Position numbers and translations under genes: made by a program. From the NCBI GenBank assembly GCA_963732775.1, contig CAVTAR010000003.1, positions 1 to 64,000 of the forward strand: 64,000 bases of DNA. The letters are read 5' to 3'. The notes under the pieces were generated by a model. It searched no databases. It had not been told where the DNA came from and saw nothing but the letters and a program-made list of their open reading frames with translations. The DNA comes from CAVRQM01 sp963732775 (lineage in GTDB: Bacteria; Pseudomonadota; Alphaproteobacteria; Acetobacterales; Acetobacteraceae). Positions 46,171 through 54,870 of the stretch are shown here, in pieces (within the stretch, counting starts at the first letter, position 1; every line of letters begins with the position of its first letter).

Positions 46171-47214
46171 TCACGGGCGTGCCTTGGCCACCACGGGCCC
46201 GCGCAGTTCCGGAAAGCCCGGTACCATGCTGACCCCGAACAGCGGCTTGTAGACCCCGTTGTGGCAGGTCGCGCAGTTCACCTTCGGTAAGTCGCCGAGT
46301 GCCGCGCCGAGCCGCCCCGGCGGGAACACGTCGTGCAGCGGCCCGAGATAGGCGTTGTTCAGGTCGCGCACCATGCGGATGCCGTACCATGCCGTCACCC
46401 GCTGCGGCGGGCTGCCGCCCCAGTCGGCGAACGAGCGGGTGTTGTGGCAGTAGTCGCAGTTCACCCCCAGCGACTGCGAAATGTTCATCATCAGCGAGTA
46501 GGTCCACATAGCCTGCTTGATGGATTTCTGGTCGTCGGCGCGCAACGCGGTCGTCGACTGCACGCGGATGTCGTTGTCGCCCTTCAGGAACGGCGTGAAC
46601 GGGTCGAGCGGCAGCGCGCTGTAGCGGGCGATTTCGGTCGGGTGGTTCTTGCCGGCCGGGCGCTGGGCGTCGCCTGCCGCCTGCTGCGGCCCGGGATTGC
46701 CGAACCACACGTTGGCCGGGACGAGCTGGCCGCGGTGGCAGGTGTAGCAGGTGACGCCGGTCTGGCCGACATGGCGCGTCCAGTCGGCGTTGATGTGGCG
46801 CACCATCTGCAGCATCCGCCGTGCCACCACCTTGGTGTACAGCCCGTCATCGGCCAGATTGGCGAGGTTGTGGCACGCCCCGCAGCCCTGCGTCGGCGCC
46901 AGCCAGTTGGTGATGTTCACCATCAGCCGGATGAACTCGCCGGCATCCACGTCGCCCAGCACCTGCACGTTCTGATAGGCGGCGCTGGCCTTGATGCCCT
47001 GGTCGTCGGCCTCGGGCACCGACGGCGTGGGGATCGCGTTGGCGTCGATCAGGCCCGCCATGGTGCGCGGGTTGTAGACGTAGAGCAGCCCGGTGCCGCG
47101 CGGGCCGTGCTGGATGTTGCCGACCGGCGGCCGTTCCGCCTGCGACAGGATGACGGTGATCGCGACGGTGACGGCGAGACAGCCGATCACGATGAGGCGA
47201 AACGGCCATTGCAT
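46171..47214 (-). CDS. pufC: Second tetrahaem PufC-type cytochrome (pufC paralogue)
   Basis: A 347-residue full-length homologue of the reaction-centre cytochrome, far from the puf operon. Four haem motifs match PufC one for one: CGACH (C111-H115), CYTCH (C156-H160), CDYCH (C253-H257), CATCH (C314-H318). Shared blocks are YTKVVARRMLQMVRHIN, WYGIRMVRDLNNAYL and GVYKPLFGVSM. The N-terminus has one hydrophobic segment; Cys12 makes a marginal lipobox. A GGAG stands 6 nt before ATG 47214; an upstream ATG at 47268 overlaps the cytochrome gene before it (TGATG) and would add 18 Arg-rich residues. No frameshift. Role inferred: alternative electron donor to the reaction centre, or a donor-specific carrier, fed by the neighbouring inorganic oxidation proteins. 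Confidence 0.92.
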   Translation of the reverse strand: MQWPFRLIVIGCLAVTVAITVILSQAERPPVGNIQHGPRGTGLLYVYNPRTMAGLIDANAIPTPSVPEADDQGIKASAAYQNVQVLGDVDAGEFIRLMVNITNWLAPTQGCGACHNLANLADDGLYTKVVARRMLQMVRHINADWTRHVGQTGVTCYTCHRGQLVPANVWFGNPGPQQAAGDAQRPAGKNHPTEIARYSALPLDPFTPFLKGDNDIRVQSTTALRADDQKSIKQAMWTYSLMMNISQSLGVNCDYCHNTRSFADWGGSPPQRVTAWYGIRMVRDLNNAYLGPLHDVFPPGRLGAALGDLPKVNCATCHNGVYKPLFGVSMVPGFPELRGPVVAKARP

Positions 47215-47267
47215 GGCCCCGCTCCGGCTACGCGCGGAGACGGGGGCTGGACGACGGGGGCGCAGCA

Positions 47268-48914
47268 TCAGGGCTGCAGCAGCCGGTAGGCTTGATCGGG
47301 AGAGGCGGCGTGCAGCCGCGGGTCGTCCAGCGCCGCACGGTCGGCCGCCGAGATCGGCAGCGCCTCGGCGGTCAGCGGGTCGGTGAAGGCGGACAGCGAC
47401 AGGATGTAGGAGGCGAGCGCCCAGCGGTCCGCCTCCGGGAACGCGTCGCGAAACGACGGCATCGGCGAGCCGCTGAGCCCGGTGGTGATGGTGCGGAAGA
47501 TGTCGGCGACCCCCGGCCCGGACTTGAAACGGCCGCTGGTGAGGTTCGCCGGACGGATCGGGAAACCCCAGTCGTCCTTCAGGCCCGCCGCCTTCTGGCC
47601 GTCGCCGCGGCCGCTGTCGCCGTGGCACTCCCAGCATTTCGCCTGCCGCCAGATGTCGTGGCCGTGGGAGACCAGCGCGGCCGACGGCGCCGGCGGCGCG
47701 CCGATCTGCATCGCCGGACCCGGCGGCTCGTCGACGAAATAGTAGTCGGGCTTCTCGGGATCGGAACGGTCCACCGCGAGCGAGTACTTGACGTACTGCA
47801 TCACCGCGAGGCGGTCGTCGATCGGCAGCTCGAACCAGGCCGGCATGGCGGTGCCGCGCACCCCGCGCGTGATCGTGCGCAGCAGGTCGGTGTCGCTCGG
47901 CAGCACGCCCTTGGTCAGCCGGAACTTGAAGACCCCGGCAGTGAAGTTGCGCGGCCGCTGCCGGTAGAGGAACGTCGCCGCCCAGCCGTTGCCGTCACCG
48001 TTGACGCCGTGGCAGGCGATGCAGCGTCGCTCGTACACCTCCTTGCCGCGCGCGATCCAGGCCTCCGAGCGCGGCAGGGCGATCGTCGAGCCGTCGACCT
48101 GGTCCGGCTCGTACAGCTCGCGCCAGCGGCCGCGGTTCATGCCGAGCTTCTGCACGTAGGCGATCAGCGCCTCGACGGCGGGGGTCTCGGCGACCAGGTG
48201 CACGGCCGGGCCGGCATATTCCTGGTTCGGCGTCCAGATCACCGGGTAGCGGTGCTGCGCGATGCTCGGCACGAACAGCAGGCCGTCGGCGTTCGGCGTG
48301 AGCTTCACCTGCTCCTTGCTGGCGAAGTCGAACAGCCGCTCGGTGGTCGTGGTGCGTTCCAGCGTGCTCGCGCCCGCGCTGTCATTAACGATGCGCACCG
48401 GCCCGGGCGGCGCGTCGAACAGGCCGGAGAAGCCGCCCATCACCGAACCCTTCGTGACCATCGGCGGGTTCCAGAAGTGCGCGAGGTGCCACTCGTCGCT
48501 GTACTTCAGTCCCTCGCGCGACAGGTCGGGGCCGATGCCGCCGGGGCCGAGCGGCCGCGCCCCGTCGGCGGCGTACTCGCCGGGTTCGCTGGGCGGACCC
48601 CAACGGCGCGTGTCGGCGCTGACCGGACCCCACGGGCGCAGGTCGACGGTGGTGGGGCGGACATGCTGGGAATGGCAGTACGAGCAGCCCGCCTGCAGGT
48701 AGACGCGCCGGCCGGCGGCCTCGAGCGGCGTGTAGTCGGCGGCTCCCGTCGCCACCCATTTCAGCTGCCCGAGATCGTTGCGCACCACCGCCGTCACCGG
48801 CGCCGCCACCGGCTTCGTCAGCGCGGCCGGCCCCGACATGGGCAGCCCGACGGCGGCGAGCGCGACGGCGGCGAAGCCGAGGCCCACGCCCGCGGCGATG
48901 CGCGAGACGGTCAT
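47268..48914 (-). CDS. Trihaem cytochrome c: CcoO/FixO-like domain fused to two cytochrome c domains
   Basis: 548 residues with an N-terminal anchor (residues 6-26). Residues 50-260 resemble the CcoO/FixO subunit of cbb3 oxidase: haem motif in LQAGCSYCHSQHVRP (C77-H81), GPDLSREGLKYSDEWHLAHF and a Met in KGSVMGGFS. Two further class I domains follow: CIACH (C298-H302, Met in GTAMPAW) and CWECH (C427-H431, Met in GSPMPSF). No cbb3 catalytic subunit is nearby, so it is probably an electron-transfer protein in its own right. The stop overlaps the potential upstream start of the second pufC, so the two are co-expressed. Separate cytochrome genes fused in evolution is the likely origin. Confidence 0.85.
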   Translation of the reverse strand: MTVSRIAAGVGLGFAAVALAAVGLPMSGPAALTKPVAAPVTAVVRNDLGQLKWVATGAADYTPLEAAGRRVYLQAGCSYCHSQHVRPTTVDLRPWGPVSADTRRWGPPSEPGEYAADGARPLGPGGIGPDLSREGLKYSDEWHLAHFWNPPMVTKGSVMGGFSGLFDAPPGPVRIVNDSAGASTLERTTTTERLFDFASKEQVKLTPNADGLLFVPSIAQHRYPVIWTPNQEYAGPAVHLVAETPAVEALIAYVQKLGMNRGRWRELYEPDQVDGSTIALPRSEAWIARGKEVYERRCIACHGVNGDGNGWAATFLYRQRPRNFTAGVFKFRLTKGVLPSDTDLLRTITRGVRGTAMPAWFELPIDDRLAVMQYVKYSLAVDRSDPEKPDYYFVDEPPGPAMQIGAPPAPSAALVSHGHDIWRQAKCWECHGDSGRGDGQKAAGLKDDWGFPIRPANLTSGRFKSGPGVADIFRTITTGLSGSPMPSFRDAFPEADRWALASYILSLSAFTDPLTAEALPISAADRAALDDPRLHAASPDQAYRLLQP

Positions 48915-49261
48915 GGCGCGAACCGCGCGGCACACAGGGTCGCGGACCGGACGCGTCGGGCGATCGCCAGCTGCTTGGACATCGACGCCTTCCCCCAAAC
49001 CTTCGCACCGGATCCCACGTCGAGGCCCGGTACGCGCGCCGAGCCCCGGCGCGTTCTTGTTGCTTGCGGCACGGACCTCGCTGGAGAATCCCCTGTTAGC
49101 ACCTGCACAAGTCATTCTCCGCAAAAATATTCTTGACCGCACCGGAACGGATGTCTAGGTTTTTTTCAACGAAGCACGATGTCGATAAATAAGTCGAACG
49201 GAAGCGGTCGCTCGTCTGGCGAGGCCAATGTTTTGCTGGGTGAGGGACAGGGGGATTGTCC
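48915..49261. promoter_or_regulatory. Divergent promoter region between the cytochrome operon and the cupredoxin operon
   Basis: This 347-nt non-coding stretch separates two divergent transcription units. The right half is markedly AT-richer than its surroundings (CAAAAATATTC, a T7 tract, GATAAATAAG). A sigma70-like pair for the plus strand is TTGACC (49133-49138), a 17-nt spacer and TAGGTT (49156-49161). I found no TGT-N12-ACA operator in it. The left half (48915-49080) reads open on the minus strand but has no family resemblance. Confidence 0.5.
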
Positions 49262-49990
49262 ATGAAAGTCGTCTCGGCGACCGCATCGCTTTGTGCGGTG
49301 GCGCTCACGGTTGCATCCGTTCATCCGGCGCGGGCCTACGAGGAGACCGCGACGGTCGCCGGCGGCGGCACGGTGACCGGGCAGGTAACGTTTCACGGCA
49401 CGTCGCCCACCCGGCAAGTGATCGTCAACAAGGATCCCGACACCTGCGGCGCCTCACGCGAGGACGCGCTGCTCGAGGTGGGCCCGGGACAAGGGGTGGC
49501 CAACACGCTGGTCTATCTGGCGGACGTGGCGACCGGCAAGCCGTGGGCGGCGGCGGGCAAGGAACCCGAGCTGGTCAACCACCATTGCCGGTTCGAGCCC
49601 GAGATGCAGGTGATCCGCGCCGGCGACATCGCGATCGTCAACCACGATCCCGTGCTGCACAACACGCATGGCTATTACGGCAAGCGCACCGCCTTCAACA
49701 CCGCCCTGCCGAACGAGGACCAGCGGGTCACGGCGGAACTGCTGAAGACCGGGACCGTGCGCGTGGACTGCGACGCGCATGGCTGGATGGAGGGCTGGAT
49801 CTACGTGCGCGACAACCCGTACTACGCCATCACCGGCGCCGACGGGAAGTTCGCCATCGCCGACGTGCCGCCCGGGACCTACAAGCTCGTCACGCTGCAA
49901 CCCTACTCGGTGCTCGTCGAGCAGCCGGTGACGGTGGCCGCCGGCACGCGGGTCGACCTGACCATCGAGCTGAAGCCGCACCCGCCCTGA
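49262..49990 (+). CDS. Exported cupredoxin-like protein with a carboxypeptidase-regulatory-like C-terminal domain
   Basis: 242 residues. Signal peptide to about ARA-YEE. The central domain has a possible type 1 copper set: His133/His136 in VLHNTHGYYG, then Cys170, His173 and Met176 in VDCDAHGWMEGW. The final 60 residues (GADGKFAIADVPPGTYKLVTL) are a beta-sandwich of the carboxypeptidase-regulatory type. GGGGGA precedes the ATG. First gene of a three-gene plus-strand run with the metallophosphoesterase and a cytochrome c; a small blue-copper-like electron carrier is a reasonable guess, but the domain could be structural. Confidence 0.7.
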   Translation: MKVVSATASLCAVALTVASVHPARAYEETATVAGGGTVTGQVTFHGTSPTRQVIVNKDPDTCGASREDALLEVGPGQGVANTLVYLADVATGKPWAAAGKEPELVNHHCRFEPEMQVIRAGDIAIVNHDPVLHNTHGYYGKRTAFNTALPNEDQRVTAELLKTGTVRVDCDAHGWMEGWIYVRDNPYYAITGADGKFAIADVPPGTYKLVTLQPYSVLVEQPVTVAAGTRVDLTIELKPHPP

Positions 49991-50111
49991 CGACACTCGC
50001 AAAGCGCGCCTGCGGATGGATCGGACGGAGCCACCGTCCCCGTCGATGTGGCAGCCGACCACTAACCCGTGCCGGACAACACACAGACGATCCACCAGAG
50101 GGAGACGCCGC

Positions 50112-51257
50112 ATGTCCGAGGAACGCGCACGCCGCGAGATGATGACGATGATGCGCGTGAACGGGACCCGCCCCGATGCCTCGCTGAACATCACGCGCCG
50201 GCTGTTCGTGCATCGGTCGCTGTACACCGGCATCGCGGCGGGTGCGGCCGGCGCGGCCGTCTCCGGCTGGTTCCCGCTGGTCAACACCATGACGCTCGCG
50301 TACGGCGCCGAGGCGCCGTTCTCGTTCGCCTGGATCTCCGACACGCATCTCTATCCGCAGACGGTCAACACGCGTTTCGTCGACAAGGCGACGCGCGCGG
50401 CCAAGGAGGTGCAGGCGATGAACCCGCCGGCCGACTTCCTGATCTTCGGCGGCGACATCGCCCAGCTCGGCCGCGAGGCGGAACTCGATCTCGGCAACCA
50501 GATCCTGCAGGAAGTGAAGATCAAGAAGTACTTCATCCCCGGCGAGCACGACTGGTACTTCGACATGGGTGCCAAGTGGCGCGGGCTGTACGGCGACCCG
50601 AACTGGACCTTCGACCACAAGGGCGTGCGCTTCATCGGGCTCGATACGGTCAGCCGCGCGCCTGACTACTGGACGCCGAAGCACATGAGCGCCGAGGAGC
50701 GGATGGACCACATGGCCACGCTCGACGGCACGGTGGCCGGGCCGTGGGCCGGGGTGGGCGACGATCAGATCGCCTGGATGCAGAAGACGCTGGCCGACTG
50801 GGACAAGAACGCGCCGGTCGTGGTGTTCAGCCACAACCCGCTCTACGACTGCTATGCGCCGTGGAACTTCTGGGTGCGGGACTGGCGGCAGGTCAACGAG
50901 GTGCTGCGGCCCTACACGAAGGTGACGAACATCCACGGCCACGTGCACCAGATCCTCTATAACGAGATCGGCACGATGCGCTCGATCGGCATGCTCGCGA
51001 CCTCCTGGCGCTGGCCGTACGCGCCCGAGGGGGTGCCGGAACTCACCCGCGAGATGATGCGGGCCGACCCGGGCGACCCGTACGATGGCGTCGGCTGGGC
51101 CCGCATCGCCAGTTCCGACGGCATGCGGTTCGACCCGCAATACGTCATGTGGGGCCGCAAGGAGTTGTTCGGGCACCTGCCGGAGGACAGCTCGAGCAGC
51201 CATCCGGAAGTGCTGCGCGCCCGCATTGCCGACGCCGGCTGGTTCTACAAGGATTGA
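50112..51257 (+). CDS. Tat-exported calcineurin-like metallophosphoesterase
   Basis: 381 residues. A twin-arginine signal (NITRRLFVHRSLYTG) exports a folded, metal-loaded protein. All five metallophosphoesterase motifs are present: D77/H79 in ISDTHLY, D115 in FGGDIAQ, GEHD (144-147, with Glu in place of Asn), H241 in VFSHNPLY, and the H275/H277/H279 cluster in NIHGHVHQ. GGGAG stands 7 nt before the ATG. It is not SoxB by length or motif spacing, but it is a periplasmic di-metal hydrolase placed between a cupredoxin-like protein and a SoxA-like cytochrome. Confidence 0.85.
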   Translation: MSEERARREMMTMMRVNGTRPDASLNITRRLFVHRSLYTGIAAGAAGAAVSGWFPLVNTMTLAYGAEAPFSFAWISDTHLYPQTVNTRFVDKATRAAKEVQAMNPPADFLIFGGDIAQLGREAELDLGNQILQEVKIKKYFIPGEHDWYFDMGAKWRGLYGDPNWTFDHKGVRFIGLDTVSRAPDYWTPKHMSAEERMDHMATLDGTVAGPWAGVGDDQIAWMQKTLADWDKNAPVVVFSHNPLYDCYAPWNFWVRDWRQVNEVLRPYTKVTNIHGHVHQILYNEIGTMRSIGMLATSWRWPYAPEGVPELTREMMRADPGDPYDGVGWARIASSDGMRFDPQYVMWGRKELFGHLPEDSSSSHPEVLRARIADAGWFYKD

Positions 51258-51349
51258 GGCTTCGGTCCGCAGACCCGGCCCGGACGGCCGCCGGCCCGCG
51301 GGAGCTTGCCCATTTCGGAATCGTGCCGAGATCCTGACAGGAGGACGAC

Positions 51350-51799
51350 ATGCGCGCCTGCAACGCAACGCTCGGCATCGCCGGGCTGGCGGTGATGCTG
51401 ACCTTGGGCGTGGCCGCTCCCGGCCGCGCGGAGAAGTCGCCGCTGACGACCGACCAGCTCAAGCAGTTCAACGACGTCTTCATGGCCGAGGTGAAGAAGG
51501 GCGACCTGCTGTTCCACGGCGACGGCGACACCCAGAAGGCCCTGGGGGTGAACCTGTCCTCGACCGGCATGGCGTGCGCGATGTGCCACCCCATGGCGTC
51601 GGACACCCACCCGGGTTCGTTCCCGAAGTTCCAATCGAGCGCGGGCAAGTTCTCGACGCTGCGGGACATGATCAACTGGTGCATCGAGAAGCCGGCGCAG
51701 GGCGAACAGATCGACACCAATTCCGAGGCGATGAAGGCGCTGGAAACCTACATCTACTGGTCGAACTCCGGCTCGGTGCTGGACACCGGAAAGTACTAG
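51350..51799 (+). CDS. Monohaem cytochrome c with SoxA-like C-terminus
   Basis: 149 residues; signal peptide to about GRA-EKS. One haem motif CAMCH (C76-H80) is followed by a possible Cys ligand region, LRDMINWCIEKPAQGEQI (C111), and EAMKALETYIYWSNSG. The pattern of a central Cys before a conserved 'EM.ALE.Y' helix is reminiscent of SoxA and thiosulfate dehydrogenase (TsdA) family cytochromes, where Cys ligates a haem. A GGAGGACGAC precedes the ATG. Last gene of the cupredoxin-phosphoesterase-cytochrome run. Confidence 0.75.
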   Translation: MRACNATLGIAGLAVMLTLGVAAPGRAEKSPLTTDQLKQFNDVFMAEVKKGDLLFHGDGDTQKALGVNLSSTGMACAMCHPMASDTHPGSFPKFQSSAGKFSTLRDMINWCIEKPAQGEQIDTNSEAMKALETYIYWSNSGSVLDTGKY

Positions 51800-51886
51800 G
51801 CCGCGTCGGCCGGGATGCGTTGCGGCCGGGGGGTTAGTCGCGGGTCGGGTGCGACCGATCCGCGCATCGTGACGGGTCGCCGCTGC

Positions 51887-51962
51887 TGGTATCCCGTACG
51901 GGATTCGAACCCGTGTTACCGCCTTGAAAGGGCGGTGTCCTGGGCCTCTAGACGAACGGGAC
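51887..51962 (-). tRNA. tRNA-Glu (UUC)
   Basis: On the minus strand a 76-nt cloverleaf can be drawn: acceptor GTCCCGT/ACGGGAT with a terminal G-U pair, D arm with GTCTAGAGGCCCAGGAC, anticodon stem CCGCC/GGCGG with loop CTTTCAA (anticodon TTC), T loop GGTTCGAATCC, discriminator A and encoded CCA. It closely matches bacterial tRNA-Glu. It separates the cytochrome island from recJ. Confidence 0.96.
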
Positions 51963-52012
51963 AGGGCGTCTAGCGGGTAGCCGACGCCCCCTGCCCGGTC
52001 AAGCGGCGCGCG

Positions 52013-53797
52013 CTAGGCGGCAGCCGCGTCGCGCAACACCAGGCTGGCGGAGACCGCGCCCTGCCACGTCTCGGCGCGCAGATGCCCGGCCAGATGCAGC
52101 AGCCCGCCGCCGCGCGCCAGCAGCGCCTCCTCCAGCGCGCCGCCGCGGGCCCGGAACAGCAGCGCCTTCAGCCGACCGCCGCCGTCCTCGGACTCGACGA
52201 GCACGCGCACCGTCGTCTGCTCGACGCCCAACCGGTCGGCCCGCACCACGCGGGCGCGCGGCACCACCACCACCGGCTCCTCGTTGCCGGCGCCGAACGG
52301 GCCGAGGCGGGCGATGTGGCCGGCGATGTCGACCACGCAGGCGGCGACCCCCAGGCTCGCCTCGACCGGCAGGTCGGCAGCGTCGGGCAGCATGGCCGCA
52401 GCCGCGAGATGCTCGCACAGATGCGCGTGCAGCGCCGGCAACCCCGGCTCGGGCACCGAGAAGCCCGCCGCCATGGCGTGGCCGCCGCCGCTGCCGAGCA
52501 GGCCCGCCGCCCGCGCCGCGGCGATGGCGCGGCCGAGGTCGAGGCCGGGCACGGAGCGGCCGGACCCCTTCGCCACGCCCTCCGCCACGGCGGCGACGCA
52601 GGCCGGGCGGTTGAACCGCTCGCGCAGCCGGCCGGCGACGATGCCCACCACGCCGGCATGGAAATCCTCGCCCGAGACCAGCAGCACGGCGCGGCCGGCG
52701 TCGCGCTGCGCCTCGGCGACGCGCACCGCCCTGTCCATCATGCCGGCCTCGACGGTCTGGCGCTGGCGGTTCAGCCCGTCCAGCCGCTCGGCCAGGGCGC
52801 GCGCCTGATGCGGGTCCTCGCACAGCAGCAGCCGCAGCCCGAGGTCGGCCTCGTCGATCCGCCCGGCGGCGTTGATGCGCGGGCCGAGCGCGAAGCCGAG
52901 CGACATGGCGCCGGGCGCCTCGCGCACCTGCGCCACCTCGAGCAGGGCGGCCAGTCCGGGGCGGGCGCGCCGCGTCATGACGCGCAGTCCCTGCACCACC
53001 AGCGCGCGATTGACGCCCACCAGCGGCATCACGTCGCAGACGGTGGCGAGCGCCACGAGGTCCAGCAGGCCGAGCAGGTCGGGCTCGGCGCGGCCCGCCA
53101 CGAACCAGCCGGCGCGGCGCAGCGCGCGCACGGTGGCGACCAGCACGAGGAACGCGACGGCGGCGGCACACAGCATCGTCAGCCCGGAGCCGCAGTCGAG
53201 CCGGTTCGGGTTGACGGTGGCGTGCGCGCTGGCCACGCCGCCGCCGCATGGGTGGTGGTCCAGCACCAGCACGTCGGCGCGGCGCGCCAGCACGGCCAGC
53301 ACGTCGGCCGCGGCACTGCCGCAGTCCACGCACACCACGAGCGTCGCACCGCGCGCGACCAGCGCGTGCAGCGCCGGTGCGTTCGGGCCATAGCCCTCGG
53401 CCATGCGGTCCGGCACATGGGTCAGCACGGCACAGCCGAGCGCGCGCAGCGCGCTGGTCATCACCGCCGCACTGCACGCGCCATCGACGTCGTAGTCGCC
53501 GAACACGGCCACCGTCTCGCCGCGCCGGACCGCGTCGGCCAGGCGCGCGGCGGCGGCCTCCATGTCGGCCAGCACGCCGGGGTCGGGCAGCAGCGCGCGC
53601 AGCGTCGGTGCCAGGAAGTGCGCCACCGCCTCGGCGTCGACGCCACGGGTGGCGAGCAGGCGGCCGACGATCTCCGGCAGGTCCAGCTTCTGCGCGAGCC
53701 CCTGGCCGAGCCGGTCCTCCGCCCCGCGCCACACCCAGCGCCGCCCGCTCAGGCTGCGCGCGACGCCGAACGCCGGAGCCGGGAGCGGATGCGTCAA
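52013..53797 (-). CDS. recJ: Single-stranded-DNA-specific exonuclease RecJ
   Basis: A 5'-3' ssDNA exonuclease used in recombination and mismatch/base-excision repair. DHH-family motifs are VAVFGDYDVDGACSAAVM, VVCVDCGSAAADVL, VLVLDHHPCGG, ATVNPNRLDC and LGPRINAAGRI, with the DHHA1 motif GSGGGHAMAAGFSV. No ATG is suitably placed; the TTG at 53797 gives 594 residues, a normal RecJ length, and begins 10 nt after the glpX stop. The frame is uninterrupted. Confidence 0.94.
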   Translation of the reverse strand: MTHPLPAPAFGVARSLSGRRWVWRGAEDRLGQGLAQKLDLPEIVGRLLATRGVDAEAVAHFLAPTLRALLPDPGVLADMEAAAARLADAVRRGETVAVFGDYDVDGACSAAVMTSALRALGCAVLTHVPDRMAEGYGPNAPALHALVARGATLVVCVDCGSAAADVLAVLARRADVLVLDHHPCGGGVASAHATVNPNRLDCGSGLTMLCAAAVAFLVLVATVRALRRAGWFVAGRAEPDLLGLLDLVALATVCDVMPLVGVNRALVVQGLRVMTRRARPGLAALLEVAQVREAPGAMSLGFALGPRINAAGRIDEADLGLRLLLCEDPHQARALAERLDGLNRQRQTVEAGMMDRAVRVAEAQRDAGRAVLLVSGEDFHAGVVGIVAGRLRERFNRPACVAAVAEGVAKGSGRSVPGLDLGRAIAAARAAGLLGSGGGHAMAAGFSVPEPGLPALHAHLCEHLAAAAMLPDAADLPVEASLGVAACVVDIAGHIARLGPFGAGNEEPVVVVPRARVVRADRLGVEQTTVRVLVESEDGGGRLKALLFRARGGALEEALLARGGGLLHLAGHLRAETWQGAVSASLVLRDAAAA

Positions 53798-53807
53798 CTG
53801 CGCATCC

Positions 53808-54812
<1,005 letters not shown>

Positions 54813-54828
54813 GGCGGGCGCTCCTCAG

Positions 54829-54870
54829 GCCGGTTCGATCTAGGCGGGTCCGATCTAGGCGGGTTCGATG
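54829..54870. repeat. 15-nt tandem repeat at the 3' end of hom
   Basis: Three imperfect 15-nt units lie between hom and glpX. Read in the hom frame on the minus strand they spell I-E-P-A-stop, I-G-P-A-stop and I-E-P-A-stop, so the last four codons and the stop have been copied in tandem. Replication slippage is the likely cause. The outer copies are non-coding. Confidence 0.75.

Noticed and set aside
47268..48914. CcoO subunit of a cbb3 oxidase
   Set aside because: No ccoN or ccoP is present and two extra cytochrome domains are fused to it.
50112..51257. Canonical SoxB
   Set aside because: It is much shorter than SoxB and has the simple calcineurin-type motif order, without a C-terminal 5'-nucleotidase-like domain.
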